Positions 36,905-49,525 of a stretch of DNA of 64,000 nucleotides are shown in pieces; positions within the stretch are counted from its first letter, which is position 1; the number at the start of each line of letters is the position of its first letter. A program made the translations under genes and the position numbers. Origin of the DNA: Thamnaconus septentrionalis (taxonomy: Eukaryota > Chordata > Actinopteri > Tetraodontiformes > Monacanthidae); contig CM020506.1 in NCBI GenBank assembly GCA_009823395.1, forward strand, positions 19,967,001 through 20,031,000. Direction: 5' to 3'. The notes beneath the pieces are model-generated. The model saw only the letters and a program-made list of their open reading frames with translations, ran no database searches and was not told the DNA's origin.

Positions 36905-39900
36905 ATGGAACTGAATGATGCCAACCTACAAACCCTCACAGAGTTCCTCAGAAAGACATTGGACCCGGATCCAGCAGTCAGACGCCCAGGTAAACCAACT
37001 CACTGACAAAATACTCATTTTAAAGTTAATGGTGGAAAATGTTACTCATTGACCTACATTTGCCAGTGCTTTTGATCAGTCATTTCCATTTGCAACACTT
37101 CTTTTTTCCCCCCTATGCCTTGAAATTTTTCTAGCTGAAAAGTTTCTTGAGTCTGTGGAGGGAAACCAGAACTACCCCCTACTGCTGCTCACCCTTCTGG
37201 AGAAGTCTCAAGATAATGTGATCCGTGTCTGCGCTGCCGTTACATTCAAGAACTTCATTAAAAGAAACTGGCGCATTGTGAGTTTCACTATGAAGCTAGT
37301 TCATATGGTCTTTATGCCATTCGAGGCATTAGGAACCTACAGCTGTACATCTTTAGTTAAGCAGTGTTTTACTGCTCTGAGCTTGAACTCAGATTGTATT
37401 ATAATCTATGGTTTGTCATCTGAAGGTTGAAGATGAGCCCAACAAAGTATCTGAGTCCGACCGAACAGCGATCAAAGAAAATATTGTCAACTTGATGCTG
37501 AGCAGCCCAGAGCAGATCCAGAAACAGGTAGATCCTCACCTGTGGTGGTAACTCGATCTGACTGTGAAGACCTGCAGTAGCTGTTCCAACCAGTTTGTCT
37601 TTGTGCTTTTCACCAGCTAAGTGATGCCATCAGTATCATAGGAAGAGAAGATTTTCCTCAGAAATGGCCCAACCTGCTAACTGAGATGGTGAACCGCTTC
37701 CAAAGTGGTGATTTCCACATCATTAACGGAGTCCTTCGAACTGCACACTCCCTGTTCAAGAGGTAGCGCTCACCTTTGCTTGTCCACAAAACATGTTTCT
37801 ATTCTGTGGAGCTGCCAGATGCAGGTGAAACGTGCTGGGAGTTGCAGGGGAATGGTGGTCAAAGACGTTGAACATACAGTAGTTGTTTGTAAATGGAGCG
37901 TCAACATGACAAACTGAGCTTCTTAGCTAAACTGTTTTGACCTTTTGTGCAAACCTGGATGAAGACATTGCCAAATCCTTTCTGTTCTGTTCCTGCAGGT
38001 ATCGGCATGAGTTCAAGTCCAATGAACTCTGGTCAGAGATCAAACTTGTGCTGGACACATTCGCTCTGCCTCTGACGGAGTTGTTCAAGGTCTGCGACAA
38101 CATTAGAATCTGCCGTCCTGTAGCATTTAACCATTGTAAAATGTTCCATCTGTTTGCACTGATGCCGTGTTAACGTTTCGTTATCGGCATTTGTTGTTGC
38201 TGTAGGCCACCATTGAGTTGTGTCAGACTCATGCCACAGACGTTAACGTCTTGAAGGTCCTCTTCTCTTCGCTCACCCTCATTTCTAAGCTGTTCTACAG
38301 TCTCAATTTCCAGGTAAGTTCAGTTTGATCTGCGTATGAAGGCTCTGCTCTGATGTCACATACTACAGAATACTACTAGAGAGTGATACAAACTGTTCAT
38401 TTTCAATCCCCCCACACACAGGACCTTCCTGAGTTTTTCGAAGACAACATGGAAACCTGGATGACAAATTTCCATGGTCTGTTGACGTTGGACAATAAGT
38501 TGCTGCAAACAGATGTGAGTTCATTCACTCTGACACCACTTCTTATTGCATTTCTTCGTCTCTAAGTTGTCCCCGCTTTGGTCTCTTGCGACAACTCTGT
38601 AGGATGAGGAGGAGGCGGGTCTCCTGGAGCTGCTCAAGTCACAGATTTGCGACAACGCCGCCCTTTACGCCCAGAAGTACGACGAAGAGTTCCAGCCGTA
38701 TCTGCCGCAATTTGTCAAGGCCATCTGGAACCTTTTAGTTTCCACAGGCCAGGAAGTTAAATATGACTTGGTGAGAGAATCAATCCCTTCCTGTTTCACT
38801 GCTCATTTTGAAGTTCACCCCCCCCCGCCCTGCTGACAGTCCAGCTCATCTCTGTCGCAGCTGGTCAGCAATGCCATCCAGTTCTTGGCGTCAGTCTGCG
38901 AAAGGCCGCACTACAAGCATCTATTTGAGGACCAGAACATACTCACCAGCATCTGTGAGAAGGTCATTGTGCCCAACATGGAGTTCAGGAGTGAGTTGAG
39001 GCTTTCTTTTTTTGTTCAATGCATAAAAAAAAAAACAGTTTGGAATGCATTTTTTCTAAGATGAGCTGAGCCTTTAGTCTGACAAAGTGGGTGCTTTGCT
39101 GAAACAGGTGCAGACGAGGAGGCGTTTGAAGATAACCCAGAAGAGTACATCCGCAGGGACCTGGAAGGCTCAGGTAAAGACGCTGCTGGTGGAGAGGCTC
39201 TTCCACACACACTATTGGTTTTACTCCAAACATTGTTTTTAATCGATCAAACAGTTAAGAAGAAAAGGTCACTTCACCATCAGGCAGACCTTTGAAATGC
39301 ATCCGTTGAGAATGTCTCCATCCTGGTCATTAAGCTCCTCCCCATCATCCTCAGACATCGACACCCGTCGCAGGGCAGCGTGCGACCTGGTGAGAGGCCT
39401 CTGCAAGTTCTTCGAGGGCCCCGTCACTGCCATCTTCTCCGGCTACGTGAACTCCATGCTGGGCGAGTACGCCAAGAATCGCCAGGAGAACTGGAAACAC
39501 AAGGACGCTGCCATTTACTTGGTCACGTCGCTGGCATCCAAAGCACAGACGCAGAAGGTAGCAGTCACCCCCAAATCTTTATTATTATAATAATTTACAA
39601 TTGCAAACAGCTATCTTGTCTCTTACTGTACTCTGCTGCTGTGATGAATTATTTTGCTTTGTTTGACTTTGATCATAATTGAAATGAGGCTCTAGGATTG
39701 ATGCAGTTTGCCTTATAAGAATGTGTAATGTTGTCCACTGCTGCTTGCTTTTTACTAATTCCTACTCTGGTGTTGTGTCTGATGTCTTCGTCTGCATGCG
39801 GTTTTATCCGCTATGCATGTATTTGATGCCTAAAACAAATTTCCCAAGTGGACATTAAAGTAAAACTCAACTCAATTTTATGCCAATCCTCCAACAGCAC

Positions 39901-42900
39901 GGAATAACACAAGCCAATGAGCTGGTGAACCTGAATGACTTCTTCATTAACCACATTCTGCCGGACTTGAAATCGCCCAATGGTGAGTAGGTTGGCTTTA
40001 AACTCTTTTAAAAGGAAAATAAGTCCTCTTTTGTTCTCTTATTTCCATTCTGACATCAAACGCCGTTTGTCATCGCAGTCAACGAGTTCCCAGTGCTGAA
40101 GGCAGACGCCATCAAGTATGTCATGATCTTCAGAAGTCAGGTACGGCCTTTTGTTTTCACGAGTTCCTCTACCGACGACTTCACGTGTCGGCGCTGAACG
40201 TGTCGCTGAGGGACGTTTCCTTGTCGGCCGGCAGCTTCCCAAGGACCACCTGCTGCAGGCCATGCTGCCGCTCATCAACCACCTGCAGGCCGAGAGCACC
40301 GTGGAGCACACGTACGCCGCCCATGCCCTGGAGAGGCTGTTCACCATGCGAGGCCCCAACAACAGCACGCTGTGAGGACCATCAGCTGGAGATGCTGATT
40401 CTTCAAAAAGATTTTTTTATAAACACAAAATGTTTGTTAATGTATTTGGTGTTTTAGAAAACCTAAAAAGAACCACAATAGTCTGCTCCAAGTTGCAGTT
40501 TCAACTTCTGTCTGGTTCCACTAACCCTTCATTCCACCCCTGCTGTCAATTTGCCTTGCAGCATTACTTCTGCAGAGATGGCTCCCTTCACCGAACAGCT
40601 GCTCACCAATTTGTTCAAGGCGCTGACTCTTCCTGGTTCATCGGAAAATGAGTACATCATGAAAGGTGAACCAGAATTTGATGATGATCATTGTGATGGT
40701 ACACTTTGTGTGTGTGGTACTTTTCATAAATCGATTGCAACTCAAAACGCTTCACAACAGAGAAATGTCATATTTTAAACATTAAAAAAGAGAAAAGAAA
40801 AACTAACAGACTTTAGGAGAAGCCTTGATCTCTTTTGCCTCTGCCAAGACTCTTTGGTCCGATTCACACAATGACCTTTGGATTTTGTCTGACTGCTGGT
40901 GTCAGATTAACTTCACTGGGACGAATGTAGTCTCACCATGTCCCTTTGTTTGTTTGTTTCTTTTTTCCTTTTTTCTTTTTTGTTTTTTTCTTTCTTTCTT
41001 TCTTCTTTTTTTTTTTTTTTTTAAAAAAAAAAAATACAGCCATCATGCGCAGCTTCTCCCTGCTGCAGGAGTCCATCGTTCCCTACATTCCCACTCTGAT
41101 TGGTCAGCTCACCCATAAACTGCTTTTAGTCAGCAAGGTATGTCACACACTCGCTTGCTGAAGTGGATGTAATTCTCACTTTTCATCCATCAAATTCAAA
41201 CAAACATTTAAAAAATTCCTCCTTATTTCAGAACCCCAGCAAGCCTCACTTTAACCACTACCTGTTCGAGTCGCTGTGCCTGTCCATCCGCATCACCTGC
41301 AAGGCCAACCCCGCCACCGTCGGCAGCTTCGAGGAAGCGCTCTTCCCCGTCTTCACCGAAATCCTCCAGAACGACGTCCAGGGTGAGCCGCCCGACCCCC
41401 GGAAAGACGACCCCTCCTTCAGGTGAACAGCGGGCCTGAGACGCTTCCAGAAGTCATCTCACTCCTCTTCCTCTCGCTTCTCCGCCCTGCAGAATTCCTG
41501 CCGTACGTCTTCCAGGTGATGTCTCTCCTGCTGGAGATGCACTCCAACTCCATCCCCTCCTCCTACATGGCTCTCTTCCCTCACCTGCTGCAGCCTGCGC
41601 TCTGGGAGCGCACAGGGAACATCCCGCCTCTGGTGCGCCTCCTGCAGGCCTTCCTGGAGAAGGGAGGCGCGACCATTGCGAGCAGTGCTGCCGACAAAAT
41701 AGTGAGTGCTGACTGTTCTCGCTTGTGTCTCACAGCGCTGGAGGTTTTCATTTTGTTTCCTCTAATGTCTGTTTAGTTTTATCTAGGGATGTTAACAATT
41801 GATTAATTGCCGATTAAGAATTTAATCGATTAAATTAAATTAGTTGCAATTAATTGAACTTTTTTTTTTAAATGGGGACTTAATAATCGTAATAACTGTG
41901 TAGTGGCAGGAAAGAGCAATTCACCTGTAGATACTGTGACGGTTACAATATACCTAGAAAAGTTAATTTTAAACAGCCGTTTTGAAAAAAAAACAGTAAT
42001 GAAATGTGAGCCATTAGAAGTCAAGTTAAAGTCAGAGGATCAATGTTTAGGCTGTTTTTACTGTTCTCTCATGTAGAAATGGGTCACATTGGACGCTCAA
42101 CATTATTAAAGGGTTAAATCTGTTCCTTGAACATTTTTCATTGTGAAATTTAAGTGCTCAGGAAAAAAAATCGCTGCTTATCAATTAATCGTTCATCGAT
42201 CGATAAGGTCAATCAACCAACGATTAATGAATTAATCGATAATTTGCATCCCTAGTTTTATCGCTTTCTTCCAAGGCGCATATTTCCATCATTCCATACC
42301 CAGTATGTTGACGATCTTGCTGTATTTTGTGCTCCCCACAGCCTGGTTTGCTGGGAGTTTTCCAGAAGCTCATTGCTTCCAAAACCAACGACCACCAAGG
42401 TTTTACCTCCTGAACAGCATCATAGAGCACATGCCACCGTAAGTTAATAATACCTGTGTTATAAGCGGTGAAAATGACCTTTTAGAGGATGCATTTAATC
42501 GCTTGTGTCTTTGTTTTTGCAGTGAGTCCATCACTCAGTACAGAAAACAGATCTTCATTCTGCTCTTCCAGAGGCTTCAGAGCTCCAAAACCACCAAGTT
42601 CATCAAGAGTCAGTACAACCATCTTACTACAGTCATGTTACTGTTGGATAAAATCCATTTTCAGTGCATCAGTTGTGTAATTGTGCGCTTGTCAGTGATT
42701 CCTTACTGCTTTGCGTTGTCGGCAGGTTTCTTGGTGTTTGTGAACCTGTACGGTGTTAAATACGGAGCCATCGCACTTCAGGAGATTTTTGATGGCATTC
42801 AGCCAAAGTAAGTGATTTTTTTTTCTCCAATCCAACCACAGAAGAGACACAATAGCAGAAGTTCTTTTTTGCACGCTACCAGTGAAAAATTTGGACGCAC

Positions 42901-45224
42901 TCTGTAGTGCAATATTGTTTTTCTTTATCTTTTTTCCCACATTGTAGATACATAAAGAAGGCATTAAATGTATGAGCAAGATATATGGAATTATGTAGTA
43001 AAGAATACAATAAAATATAAAATAAATAAATAGCTCTAAGTGTGTTTTATATTGAGAGTGGCTATTTTGAAGAAATGGTTTGTTATTTCACCCTTTTTCT
43101 TTGCAACATAATTCCATATGTGCTCATTCGTAGTTTTGATGCCTTCAGTGAGAATCTACCATGTAAATAGTCATGAAAATGAAAGAAAAATCTTTAAATG
43201 AGCAGCTGTGCCCAAACGTTTGACTGGTCGTGAATGTCAAACTAGGAATTATTTAACTTAAGCTGGCTGGCCTTTTTGATTTTTTTGAACGGCTAAATCT
43301 CATAAATTCATTATCTTTCCCAACTAATGAATATATTCTGCTCTGTTTCACGCTCACAGTGCCCTGTTTACTTGCTTTGTTGCAGAATGTTTGGCATGGT
43401 TTTGGAGAAGATCATTATTCCTGAGGTTCAGAAGGTGTCTGGAGCTGTCGAGAAGAAGATCTGCGCCGTCGGCATCACCAAGATCCTCACGGAATGTCCC
43501 GCAATGATGGACACCGAGTACACGAAGCTCTGGTGAGACATCGGCCTGGCGGCCGCATTGACGGCCTTGTGCTTTGGCGCTTTGAAATGCTCACGTTCCG
43601 AGCTTTGTGCGCAGGACCCCTCTGCTCCAGTCCCTCATCGGCTTGTTTGAGCTGCCGGAAGACGACAGCGTCCCGGACGACGAGCACTTCATCGACATCG
43701 AGGAGACGCCGGGCTACCAGACGGCGTTCTCGCAGCTGGCGTTCGCAGGGAAGAAGGAGCACGATCCCATCGGAGACGCTGTCGGGAATCCAAAGATCCA
43801 TCTGGCCCAGTCGCTTCACAAACTCTCCACTGCCTGCCCAGGAAGGGTACGTTCACACATGAAGACAATATTTACCACATGCTCCCATCGCCTGTGGTCC
43901 ACTGTCAGTTCTTTATGTGATTGTAGAAGATCCGAACAAGACAGTTTGTTGGTCATAAGCAAAACATTTTTTGTAATTGTCTATCCTGACTTCCATTTTC
44001 CCACATTATGTTTTCAAATATTCAGCCTATATTTGTAGCTTAGCTTAAAAAAAGTAAACTATAAGGTAATCAACTCAAATAATGAAAAATAAAGACTGAT
44101 TGCCTGGCTTTTGTGCCAGAAAATCAGTGCAAATAGCACCAGAACCAGTGCATCCTATGCTCAGAGAGGTCGTAAAGGTGAAAAGTGGAGGAAAATGCGC
44201 TGACGGGCAGGTAGCTGCAGGGCTGCACCAGACACCATTTGAACATATTTAAATTTGCAATTTTGCATAAAATGACGCCCTCTTTTCTGCAAATATGCCT
44301 CATTGGAAACAGCGGCAGATCCACAAAGACTGGCGTCAGAGCGACTCTCTCCCCCTGAAGAGCTGCTGATGATGTGTGCATGTGTATAGGAAATTATCAT
44401 ACACACACATACCTTCTCACAAATAAAATATAGTAAAATTATATTTATATTTAATTAATTAATATTTATTTTTTATGAATGCGAAACCTTGATAAGTTAC
44501 AAGTTCACTTACACTTGAAACCTGCCCTTACTTGGTCAGATCAGCCACTAAGCAGCTACAAATCGCACTCAGGTGGCAGTAACTGTAAAATATATAACAC
44601 AATAAACAATATCTATGTGGCAGTTCTGCCACCCGTTTCAATATATACATACACTGACGCGCCTTGACTGCCTTCTGATCATGACAGCGGTCGAAATGCC
44701 CGCAGCGCTCAGGAAGGCCTGAGTTTCTCTTTGTGAAGTCAGACTAATCGAAATGATTCCAAGGTTCGGGTTCGTTCTTGTCGCACAATCAACTGCACTC
44801 TTGTTCATATTGCAACATTCCTAGCGTGTGTTCAGTTTTCTATGCGTTCCACTGTTTATGAACGTCCGTGTTGCTGTTAGTCAGGGGCGAACATGTCAGA
44901 CTTCCCCCTAAAGAGGACAACAGAGACCCTGGAATTAATGTCTGGTTTCCTGTCTCGACCACAAGCGGGCGCTACAGACGGTTATGGTTTGAGTTTGGCC
45001 AAGTGTTGCTGTGTGCGCAGTGTCTCTACTGTACGTTCCCAGCAGTTATTATTCTGTCCTTTGTCGCCGTTTCACTAAACTGTGCCTCCAAATGCACGTG
45101 TTTGAAAAGTCATCACTCTCTTTCCCTTGTGCAGGTTCCATCGATGCTGACCACCAGTCTGAACGCAGAGGCTCTCCAGTACCTGCAGGGCTACTTGCAA
45201 GTGGCCACAGTGCAGCTGGTGTGA
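36905..45224 (+). CDS. cse1l: Exportin-2 (CSE1L/CAS), frame broken by one base
   Basis: Importin-beta superfamily receptor that returns importin-alpha to the cytoplasm with RanGTP. Coding exons: 36905-36989, 37135-37277, 37426-37527, 37617-37762, 37999-38089, 38206-38313, 38422-38514, 38603-38770, 38861-38990, 39108-39173, 39355-39557, 39898-39982, 40079-40140, 40235-40371, 40562-40665, 41040-41137, 41232-41382, 41493-41701, 42342-42438, 42523-42608, 42726-42807, 43386-43532, 43615-43846 and 45135-45224. The start MELNDANLQTLTEFLRKTL and the importin-beta N-terminal segment EKFLESVEGNQNYPLLLL identify the family; HEAT repeats follow. The end is ALQYLQGYLQVATVQLV. Total is 2915 bases; one extra T in the T-run at 42401-42404 gives 2916, exactly 971 residues as in human. 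Without it the frame stops inside exon 19. Confidence 0.96.
40975..41033. repeat. Polypyrimidine (T/C) tract next to a poly-A run
   Basis: A long T-rich tract followed by A-rich sequence ends six bases before the acceptor of cse1l exon 16 at 41040. The acceptor dinucleotide is preceded by an A-run, unusual for a splice acceptor. Confidence 0.8.
41784..42254. mobile_element. Palindromic hAT-type MITE in cse1l intron 18
   Basis: Termini are TAGGGATG and CATCCCTA, perfectly inverted. They are flanked by the 8-bp repeat GTTTTATC (41776-41783 and 42255-42262). The subterminal sequence is rich in ATTAATCGAT-type repeats in both orientations. The 8-bp duplication supports hAT-type transposition. 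Length 471 bp with no coding capacity. Confidence 0.85.
42877..43232. mobile_element. Tc1/mariner-like MITE in cse1l intron 21
   Basis: Left end TACCAGTGAAAAATTTGGAC and right end CCAAACGTTTGACTGGTCG are inverted copies. They resemble the common teleost Tc1-type terminus ACCAGTCAAAAGTTTGGAC. The interior includes CATAATTCCATATGTG and TAGTTTTGATGCCTTCAGT, typical of this family. I did not define a TA duplication with certainty. Confidence 0.75.
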
Positions 45225-45715
45225 ACGGGACATTATAATGGCAAAAATAAAAAAGGAAACAACTAAACACTGGCAGGAGCATCCACCATAACTTCAGGTC
45301 ACGTGACAGACCACTCCCTGCTCATCTTTACAGATTTGGTTTGGTTTGATTTTTTTTTTTTTTTTATGGATCCAGAAGAGAGAAGATGAAGGTGTTTGAG
45401 TTTTGGACGCGTGTTGAGTTTTTAAGGGTTTTTAAAAGACATGGCCAAAAGTTTACTCGGCTGATTTTGTCGCGCAAAACCAGGATTTTGACATTAAACC
45501 CGGATACGGTTGTCAGTTGATTTCATTGGTTGCATCAGCAGAAGAATAATGGAGTGTTAGTTCAGCGCGTGGGAGATTTCTCTTGCTCTTCTTTTTCTAT
45601 GTCTGAAAGCCTTCCAAGAGACTGTGTCCCGTGGCTCAAACTTGATGCTTCATGTTTATCTGTCGCATGTTTTCCTTGTATGTCAGTCCATGCTTGGTCT
45701 TTGTTTGTTTTTGTG

Positions 45716-45721
45716 AATAAA
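45716..45721 (+). promoter_or_regulatory. cse1l poly(A) signal
   Basis: AATAAA lies about 490 bp after the stop codon. It is only about 100 bp from the opposing signal of the convergent gene. Confidence 0.6.
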
Positions 45722-45824
45722 AAGAGGCACTTGTATACATTTCTCATCTTTGCAGTCTTTGGTTTTTGCTGATCTTAATGGCATATTGTCCTCCAGGGAA
45801 GTTTTTTTTTTTTTTTTTTTAAGT

Positions 45825-45830
45825 TTTATT
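45825..45830 (-). promoter_or_regulatory. Poly(A) signal of the RDH10-like gene
   Basis: AATAAA on the minus strand lies about 130 bp after the stop codon of the minus-strand dehydrogenase gene, next to a poly-T run on the plus strand. Confidence 0.55.
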
Positions 45831-45960
45831 TTCACAACAATGCTGGAATTTACAAAAAAAAAAGCACTTAGCGCTTTAAAAGACAAATTCCTGTATGAAT
45901 ACTATACAGTTGTGAGCCTTTGGTGTGATCATTGCTTTATAACTTATTGTAAAACGGGTC

Positions 45961-47850
45961 TTAGGAGGGTTTTATGTGGTTGCTGGATCTCTTGAGCTCG
46001 ACGTTCTTGATGAAGGGCAGCATGCATTTGTCTCCTCCCATGAAGCGATATGTCGCCACGTTGGCCTCCCACGGCAGCAGCCTAGACGAGGGAATAAAAC
46101 TGTTTATATATCTATTGGTTCCATTACATGATAACACATGTTTAACACAGGTTGCATAATGCCGCCGGCACTCACGCTCGTGTGAGGAAGGGGATGTACA
46201 TGAGACGAGGAATGCAGATCATTTGCTGTTCAGCCAGGATGGCTTTCATGGACTGCTGGACGGTGTAGAGCGGCTCCAGTGGAGGGATCAAACTCCGCAG
46301 TTCCTTCCTTGAGCGTGTTAGGAAAAAAAAAAAAAAAAGTCAAATCTATACAGAACAATTTCCTGTCTTCCTCGAACCCCTGCGCTGGTATCTCACCTGA
46401 TCTCGCAGCCTGCAAACATCCCCGTGTCTACAATGTAAGGGCAGACCAGAGTGGTTTTGATGCCATCCAGGTTTTCTGCCAGCAGCTCGTGTGTCAGCGA
46501 CTCGTGAAACCGACGGCTCCAAATTTACTGGCACAGTAATCCTGATGGGGGAGCAACACTTTGGTGAGCGGTGTTCTGAAGAACAGCTGTTTACAGGACA
46601 GATGGGTCATATGCAGTGTTGTTGGGATTACTCCATGAAAGTAATCCAACTGCTGATTACTCCTTAAAAGTAATCTAATTACTTCTTTGATGTCTTTCTT
46701 TCATAAGTAATCAATTACTAATTACTTTTAGTTAAAAAAAGATAAAGTAACAGTTGCTCATTGCTTTGGAATGAACTTTACAAAGTGAAAATTTTGCAAT
46801 TCCAAATATTGCCTCTGTCCTCTTAATATGAATGAATGTTTGCTCTCTGAACACAAACTGCACATTTCACAGAACAAACTCATGTACAGCACTGCTGCCT
46901 TTTGCACAGCCCAAATTGTTAAAATAGTCTGCAACATCGTTGTTTTTGGTTGTTTTTCTAAATTTCAGACATTTTGTGGATAATAAGACATTTTTAGCTT
47001 GCAAAACATTTTCAGAAAGGTAATGGAATCGTTAGTTGATAAAAGAATAATGATATAATTACTAGTTTTGACACAGTAATCCTATTACATTACTCTGTTA
47101 TTAAAAAGTAGTTTAATTACAGTAGTGGATTGCTTAGTAATAGATTACTCGCCAACACTGGTCATATGCTAGGGAGCGGGTGTCTTACTTCCACGCAGGC
47201 TGTGCTGAACAGCCCCAGAGCGCTGGCGACGGTCACAATATGACCGTGGTTCCTTGCTTTCATCTGAGGGAGGAAGGCCTTTGTCATCTGTTGGAGGTTT
47301 ACGAAAAAAAAAAATTGTACCTTGTTAAAGAAATAGAACAGCAAACTCGACGACTTTTGGATTTTTTTTTAAAGGTATTTGGCTGAGACAACGAAGCAGC
47401 TGCTTCCACCTGCAGTGTCAGAACTGCTGGCTTGACCTCACTCATATTAAACCATGAACCACCTGTGCATGACAAACGATAAAGCTGAGGTGCTAAATTA
47501 ATAATAAGTATGATTAAAGGTTGATTGTTTCAAAAGGCACATTTCCTGCTGTAGGTTTCCTCCAAAGTCCTGTTGCTCACCGTACATTGAACGGCTCTTC
47601 GACTTCTGCAGGCGCTCGGAGAAGCAGTCAGGTCAGAGCCAGCACTGCGTGGCTGATTAAATATGGAGGAGAGGTGAACACAGTTCACCACATGCCTGCT
47701 CTGAACTGTGCTTCATTGGACTCGGAGGTTTTCCAATTCAGTGCAAATGATTTTACAAGGGGCAAATTCACCTCTTTTCAAAGCAGGTGTAGGTTAAACA
47801 GACAGTGTCGAAATGATCCAAAGACTGCTAAAATCCCCACATTGAGACAA

Positions 47851-47911
<61 letters not shown>

Positions 47912-49418
47912 AAGAACAAATAATGCAGGAGTTTAGTTTTGGGTGGTTTTGCATTTTCTAAAGACAATGTTGAGTTTGCTTTGACACAGTGATGTTCCCT
48001 GTTACATCTGACAGTGTGACATATGAGGCCCTGGCAGCTTGTGGTGATGGTATGATGGTTTTGTTGCAGTTTATTTCATCATTTCCCAGTGGAGCAGCCT
48101 TGAATGATGTATGATCCAAGACACTGTATACATTTATTATTTACTGCCAAGAGTTTCAGCGTCCCGAACAAAGCCAAACTCCATTGCGGAGGATGAAAAC
48201 GCTAAGATCCTACAGCGCAGGTTAGATGAAGACTTGGAGCCAGCGATGACAGACTTAAGATGGTGATGAAATGCACAGGAAGGAGGAGGGTGTGTGTGTG
48301 TGAATATACCAGTACAAGGATTCTGAGGGCGCGCATGAGGTCGAGAGGAAGAGCAAAGAGGAGATTTATGGACAGAGTGAAAGAGCGCAAAGCCAGTTGC
48401 TGTTGTATTTGGATGGAGGAAGGTGATTGGCTGTGGCCATCCACCTTTGCCCTTTGACATAGTCTAAGAAGAAGCACAAGATGGACTTTTCCATTCTTCA
48501 GCCCATTGACGAATACATTAATCAAGTAAGTCTTGCCTCGCTGCTTCACTGGGTTGCAATGATGGATCGTGTGCTCTTTTACTAATATGACTGCTATTGT
48601 CGCGGGGTAATGGGGGTGGGGGGGTTTAATCAGCTTATTGTTGTACAGTATGAGGGAGGCCCAATGCTCTCCCAGTCACGGGGAAATGCCGAGCGTGATG
48701 TGCGGTCCAGGCCGCTCTGATCTCTTCACGCATCACCGCGCAAACACTGGCGGCGAGGAGGACGGAGGGGGGCGGGGCTTGATGGTGAGTGCGTGTTACG
48801 TAATTGATAGACTGACACGCAGGTTTGCGTCATGCCGGGCAGGAGTTTGTTTGTTTGTTTTTTAAGAAACAACAACAACAATAGCAACTGGTAAAAACAA
48901 CAACAACAACCAAAAAGTCGTGCGTAAAAGACGCGCAGTGCGCCAGGTGCGCAAACAGGAAGCCTCACCCAAAAGAGCGCGTGGCAGTTGACCAGCAGGG
49001 TCCTCTCGAGCAGCTCGTCGGGACAGTCCAGCAGCCTGCGGCCGGCCACCACGCCCGCGTTGTTCACCAGCATGGACACCTCGCCCACCTCCGCCCTCAC
49101 GCGCTCCGCCGCCTCGTAGATGCTCTGGCGCTTGGACAGGTCCACGGTGTACGCGTGCGCCTGCACGCCGAGCTCGCGCGCCAGGACGGCCGTCTGCTCG
49201 TTGGCCGCCTCGTTGCAGTCCCACAGCACCAGGCGCGCGCCCTCCTTGGCGAACTCCAGGGCGAAGAGGCGCCCGAGCGCGCCCCCGGCCCCGGTGATGA
49301 GGCACAGCTCGCCGTCGATGCACTTGAGCCGCGGCCGCAGGAAGGTCTGCACGACGGCGTTGACGATGGAGCAGGTGAGGTCGATGAGCATCAGCAGCAG
49401 GTCCACGAGGAAGATCAT
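45961..49418 (-). CDS. RDH10-like retinol dehydrogenase (SDR16C family), frame broken by one base
   Basis: Membrane-anchored short-chain dehydrogenase, probably oxidising retinol to retinal. Exons: 49418-48969, 47287-47189, 46541-46397, 46307-46176 and 46081-45961. Residues 1-28 form a hydrophobic anchor. The Rossmann motif TGAGGALG is at 42-49. D67 at the end of the second strand suggests NAD preference. NNAG is at 119-122, and the catalytic set is N144, S172, Y185 and K189 (YCASK). The block [17 protein letters not shown] and the end [14 protein letters not shown] resemble RDH10. It lacks the roughly 26-residue insertion of RDH10 before the T(Y)xxDxxK segment, giving 315 residues. Exon 3 needs one extra base at about 46506 (GGTTTCACGAG should read with CC) to stay open. 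Exact ortholog is uncertain: an RDH10 paralog is likeliest, SDR16C5-type less so. Confidence 0.88.
46614..47160. mobile_element. Non-autonomous hAT-type element, copy 2, in RDH10-like intron 2
   Basis: It starts CAGTGTTGTTGGGATTACTC and ends ATTACTCGCCAACACTG. The 8-bp repeat GTCATATG flanks it perfectly (46606-46613 and 47161-47168). It is in reverse orientation to the copy at 26640. Length 547 bp. Confidence 0.9.
47855..47907. repeat. (TA)n microsatellite in RDH10-like intron 1
   Basis: About 26 TA units lie in the intron between exons 1 and 2 (47288-48968). Confidence 0.97.
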
Positions 49419-49515
49419 GGCGCTCGGCAGAGCCCCGCACTCCGAGTCGAGTCCCTGGCTGCCCCGGGGTGCGCTCAGCTCAGCTGCCAGCGTGACGGAG
49501 GCGGTCGGATGGACA

Positions 49516-49525
49516 TTTTATATAA
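49516..49525 (-). promoter_or_regulatory. TATA box of the RDH10-like gene
   Basis: The minus strand reads TTATATAAAA about 100 bp upstream of the start codon, at the edge of a GC-rich island that covers exon 1. A start site near 49490 would give a short 5' UTR. Confidence 0.6.
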
